Below are positions 62,176 through 64,000 of a stretch of DNA of 64,000 nt, piece after piece (the first letter of the stretch is position 1; each line of letters opens with the position of its first letter). Location: contig NZ_JACSKC010000001.1 of assembly GCF_018617395.1 (NCBI RefSeq), positions 1 through 64,000 on the forward strand, given 5' to 3'. This DNA is from Exiguobacterium sp. s48. Its GTDB lineage: Bacteria; Bacillota; Bacilli; Exiguobacteriales; Exiguobacteriaceae. The notes beneath the pieces were generated by a model. The model worked only from the letters and a program-made list of their open reading frames with translations, searched no databases and was not told where the DNA came from. A program made the position numbers and the translations under genes.

Positions 62176-64000
62176 ATGTTTTTTGAAAAAATGATTGAGC
62201 GAGGGAAACTGGTCATCGTGTTTCTTCTCGTCGCAGTCGTCGTGGGTGTGCTGACATTCTTCCAGCTCCCTAAACGTGAGATTCCGGAAACCGGGATCAA
62301 TATCGTGCTCGTTCAAACACCTTATCCTGGTGCGACAGCAGAGACGGTGGAACGAAATGTTACCGGTGTATTAGAAGAAGAACTGCGTAGTCTAGAAGGG
62401 GTAGAGAACGTGACGTCGATTTCGGCATCAGAGTTCTCGAACATCACGGTGGAGTACGCCGATGGAACCGATCAGGCAGAGTTCCAGGCGAACGTGCGTC
62501 AAGCTTTGTCTGACGCGACACCTAAACTTCCAGAAAATGCGCTCGCGCCAACGGTCAACGATTCACTTGGCCAATTACCGGTCGCATCGTACTTATTGAC
62601 AGCGGATGATCGTGATTCATTCGAGGATGTTCGAGCAGAGATCGAACAACTAGAATCGAAGCTTCTGCGAACAGACGGCGTGACAGGGGTCAACATCAAA
62701 GGATTGCCAGAACAGGAGTATGTCGTGTCACTCGACTCTGAAGAGTTGAGCTCACGTCAGCTTGCCTTCCCTGATGTATTGACAGCCATTAACGAAGAAT
62801 ACAAGACAACACCACTCGGTCGTCAATCGACTGAAGAGGGAATTTATCAACTAGCGATCGATAACTTGACGAATGTAGACGATATGGAACAAGTCATTGT
62901 CGGTTCATTCAACGGGGAACCTGTTTTGCTTGCAGATGTTGGTACGGTCGAAGAGACAGCGAAAAGTGAAACCGATCTCGTTTCATTAGACGGAAAGCCG
63001 GCTGTTTCGATTACAGTTCCGATTGAATCGGGTCTGGATATTCCAACGATGCAAGATCGTGTCAACGAGGTAGTCGAAGATGGCCTTGGAGACTTAGAAG
63101 GTTTTGAACTTGTTCCGTATTATGAACAGGCAAAAGCGGTCGATGCAATCTTCTCGTCATTGACTCGTGAATTCATTGTCGCCATCATTGCGGTTATCGC
63201 CGTGACAACGATTGGACTCACGTTCTCTGGTTCACTCATCGTCAGTCTGGCAATTCCGTTGTCGTTCTTGATTGCTTTGATTCCATTACAGTTTACCGGA
63301 GTTGACTTGAACCAAATCTCGATTATCGGGGCAATCATCGCCTTAGGGATCTTGGTTGATGATGCAATTGTCGTCAACGATAACATCTTGCGACGGTATC
63401 GTAACGGAGACTCGGCCATGCTTGGAGCGGTACGAGGAACGAAAGAAGTGTGGGGCTCGATTGTCACGTCGACACTCGCGGTCGTCTTCGCCTTCCTTCC
63501 ACTCACTTTATTGTCAGGCGCAAACGGAAACTTCATTCGTGCCTTACCGACGGTTCTTGCGCTCTCCGTATTGGCCTCAATGGTCATCAGTTTGACGCTC
63601 GTACCGATTGCACAGTATCGTTTGAATCGTAAAGAAGTGAAAGTCTCAAAACGTGAACCGGGTTGGCTCGGTGGACCGCTCAACCGACTCAGTAATTTCT
63701 ATGCTGACCGTCTCTTACCGAGCGTCGCGAAGCGTCCATGGACGTTCGGGATTGTCGGGTTTGTTATCACGACTGCATTGTACGGTTTGATTTTACTCAC
63801 GCCGTTTGAGTTCTTCCCGGCGGCGAACCGCCCAGAAGTCGTGACGAGCGTGACCTTCCCCGTTCAAACCGATTTGGAAGAGACGGAGGCACGTCTTGAA
63901 GAAATTGAAGCGAGATTCAAAGAAGAAGAGGGTGTCGTGGAAACATCCGTCTTCGCCGGAGGAGGTCTCCCTGGTTTATTCACGGGTGGACTCGATCAAT
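62176..64000 (+). CDS. RND-family efflux transporter (AcrB/Swr type), 3' end beyond the window
   Basis: The first 608 residues of a large RND pump. An N-terminal membrane helix is followed by the porter domain with YPGATAETVERNVTGVLEEEL, and then transmembrane segments with motif GAIIALGILVDDAIVVNDNI (the RND D in TM4). It starts at ATG 62176 after GAGGGG. In Firmicutes, YerP/SwrC-like pumps export surfactin or other amphiphiles. No membrane fusion protein gene is seen upstream, as for SwrC. Confidence 0.88.
   Translation, partial: MFFEKMIERGKLVIVFLLVAVVVGVLTFFQLPKREIPETGINIVLVQTPYPGATAETVERNVTGVLEEELRSLEGVENVTSISASEFSNITVEYADGTDQAEFQANVRQALSDATPKLPENALAPTVNDSLGQLPVASYLLTADDRDSFEDVRAEIEQLESKLLRTDGVTGVNIKGLPEQEYVVSLDSEELSSRQLAFPDVLTAINEEYKTTPLGRQSTEEGIYQLAIDNLTNVDDMEQVIVGSFNGEPVLLADVGTVEETAKSETDLVSLDGKPAVSITVPIESGLDIPTMQDRVNEVVEDGLGDLEGFELVPYYEQAKAVDAIFSSLTREFIVAIIAVIAVTTIGLTFSGSLIVSLAIPLSFLIALIPLQFTGVDLNQISIIGAIIALGILVDDAIVVNDNILRRYRNGDSAMLGAVRGTKEVWGSIVTSTLAVVFAFLPLTLLSGANGNFIRALPTVLALSVLASMVISLTLVPIAQYRLNRKEVKVSKREPGWLGGPLNRLSNFYADRLLPSVAKRPWTFGIVGFVITTALYGLILLTPFEFFPAANRPEVVTSVTFPVQTDLEETEARLEEIEARFKEEEGVVETSVFAGGGLPGLFTGGLDQ

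Overview
The window looks like the chromosome of a low-to-mid GC Firmicute of the order Bacillales, most probably Exiguobacterium (inference, moderate confidence). The evidence is Bacillus-like gene order (yheB-yheA; yhaM, prsA, yhaI, hpr, yhaH, hit, ecsA-ecsB; hemE-hemH-hemY), TnrA, ComK and CsoR, LexA boxes of the Bacillus type, and a tRNA series that follows the B. subtilis trnD order with Val and Thr missing.

Region 1 (1-1152) is a 13-gene tRNA cluster (Asn, Ser, Glu, fMet, Asp, Phe, Tyr, Trp, His, Gln, Gly, Cys, Leu), probably following a 5S rRNA. Region 2 (about 1102-13457) is a 12.3-kb integrated element inserted in tRNA-Leu(CAA) and bounded by a perfect 53-bp direct repeat. It is visibly more AT-rich than the rest. 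It carries an integrase, a plasmid-type RepA_N initiator, a likely replication origin (five tandem heptamers and a long hairpin), a helicase-like ATPase, a portal protein, a prohead protease-capsid fusion with an internal start, a TP901-1-type tail tube protein, a DNA methyltransferase with a convergent partner (probable restriction endonuclease), and an HTH/GIY-YIG protein beside the right end. Two LexA-type SOS boxes lie at its promoters. No terminase, tape measure, holin or lysin is visible. It therefore looks like a capsid-encoding phage satellite with its own replicon rather than a normal prophage, and it is the most interesting object here.

Region 3 (13.5-34 kb) holds a DUF2332 gene, tRNA-Gly, queG-ogt-trmL, small membrane proteins, an NlpC/P60-like protein, a class A penicillin-binding protein, the glycogen operon glgC-glgD-glgA-glgP with a cre site, a sulfurtransferase, phosphoglucomutase, an amino-acid ABC transporter pair, and an MsmX-type sugar ATPase with cre sites. 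Region 4 (33-46 kb) holds yheB-yheA, LexA-controlled dinB, corA, and the conserved prsA/hpr/hit/ecs neighbourhood. Region 5 (46-59 kb) has amt and tnrA diverging from a perfect TnrA box, haem biosynthesis genes, lipoate ligase, an acyl-CoA synthetase, and csoR-copA-copZ. Region 6 (59-64 kb) has a 30-codon Fur-box gene, a two-component system, comK, and the start of an RND efflux pump cut by the window end.

A second unusual feature is a dispersed repeat of about 510-550 bp, present twice in opposite orientation (18631-19140 and 58606-59157). In both places it sits between two copies of the local intrinsic terminator hairpin, as if it inserts into terminators and duplicates the whole hairpin.
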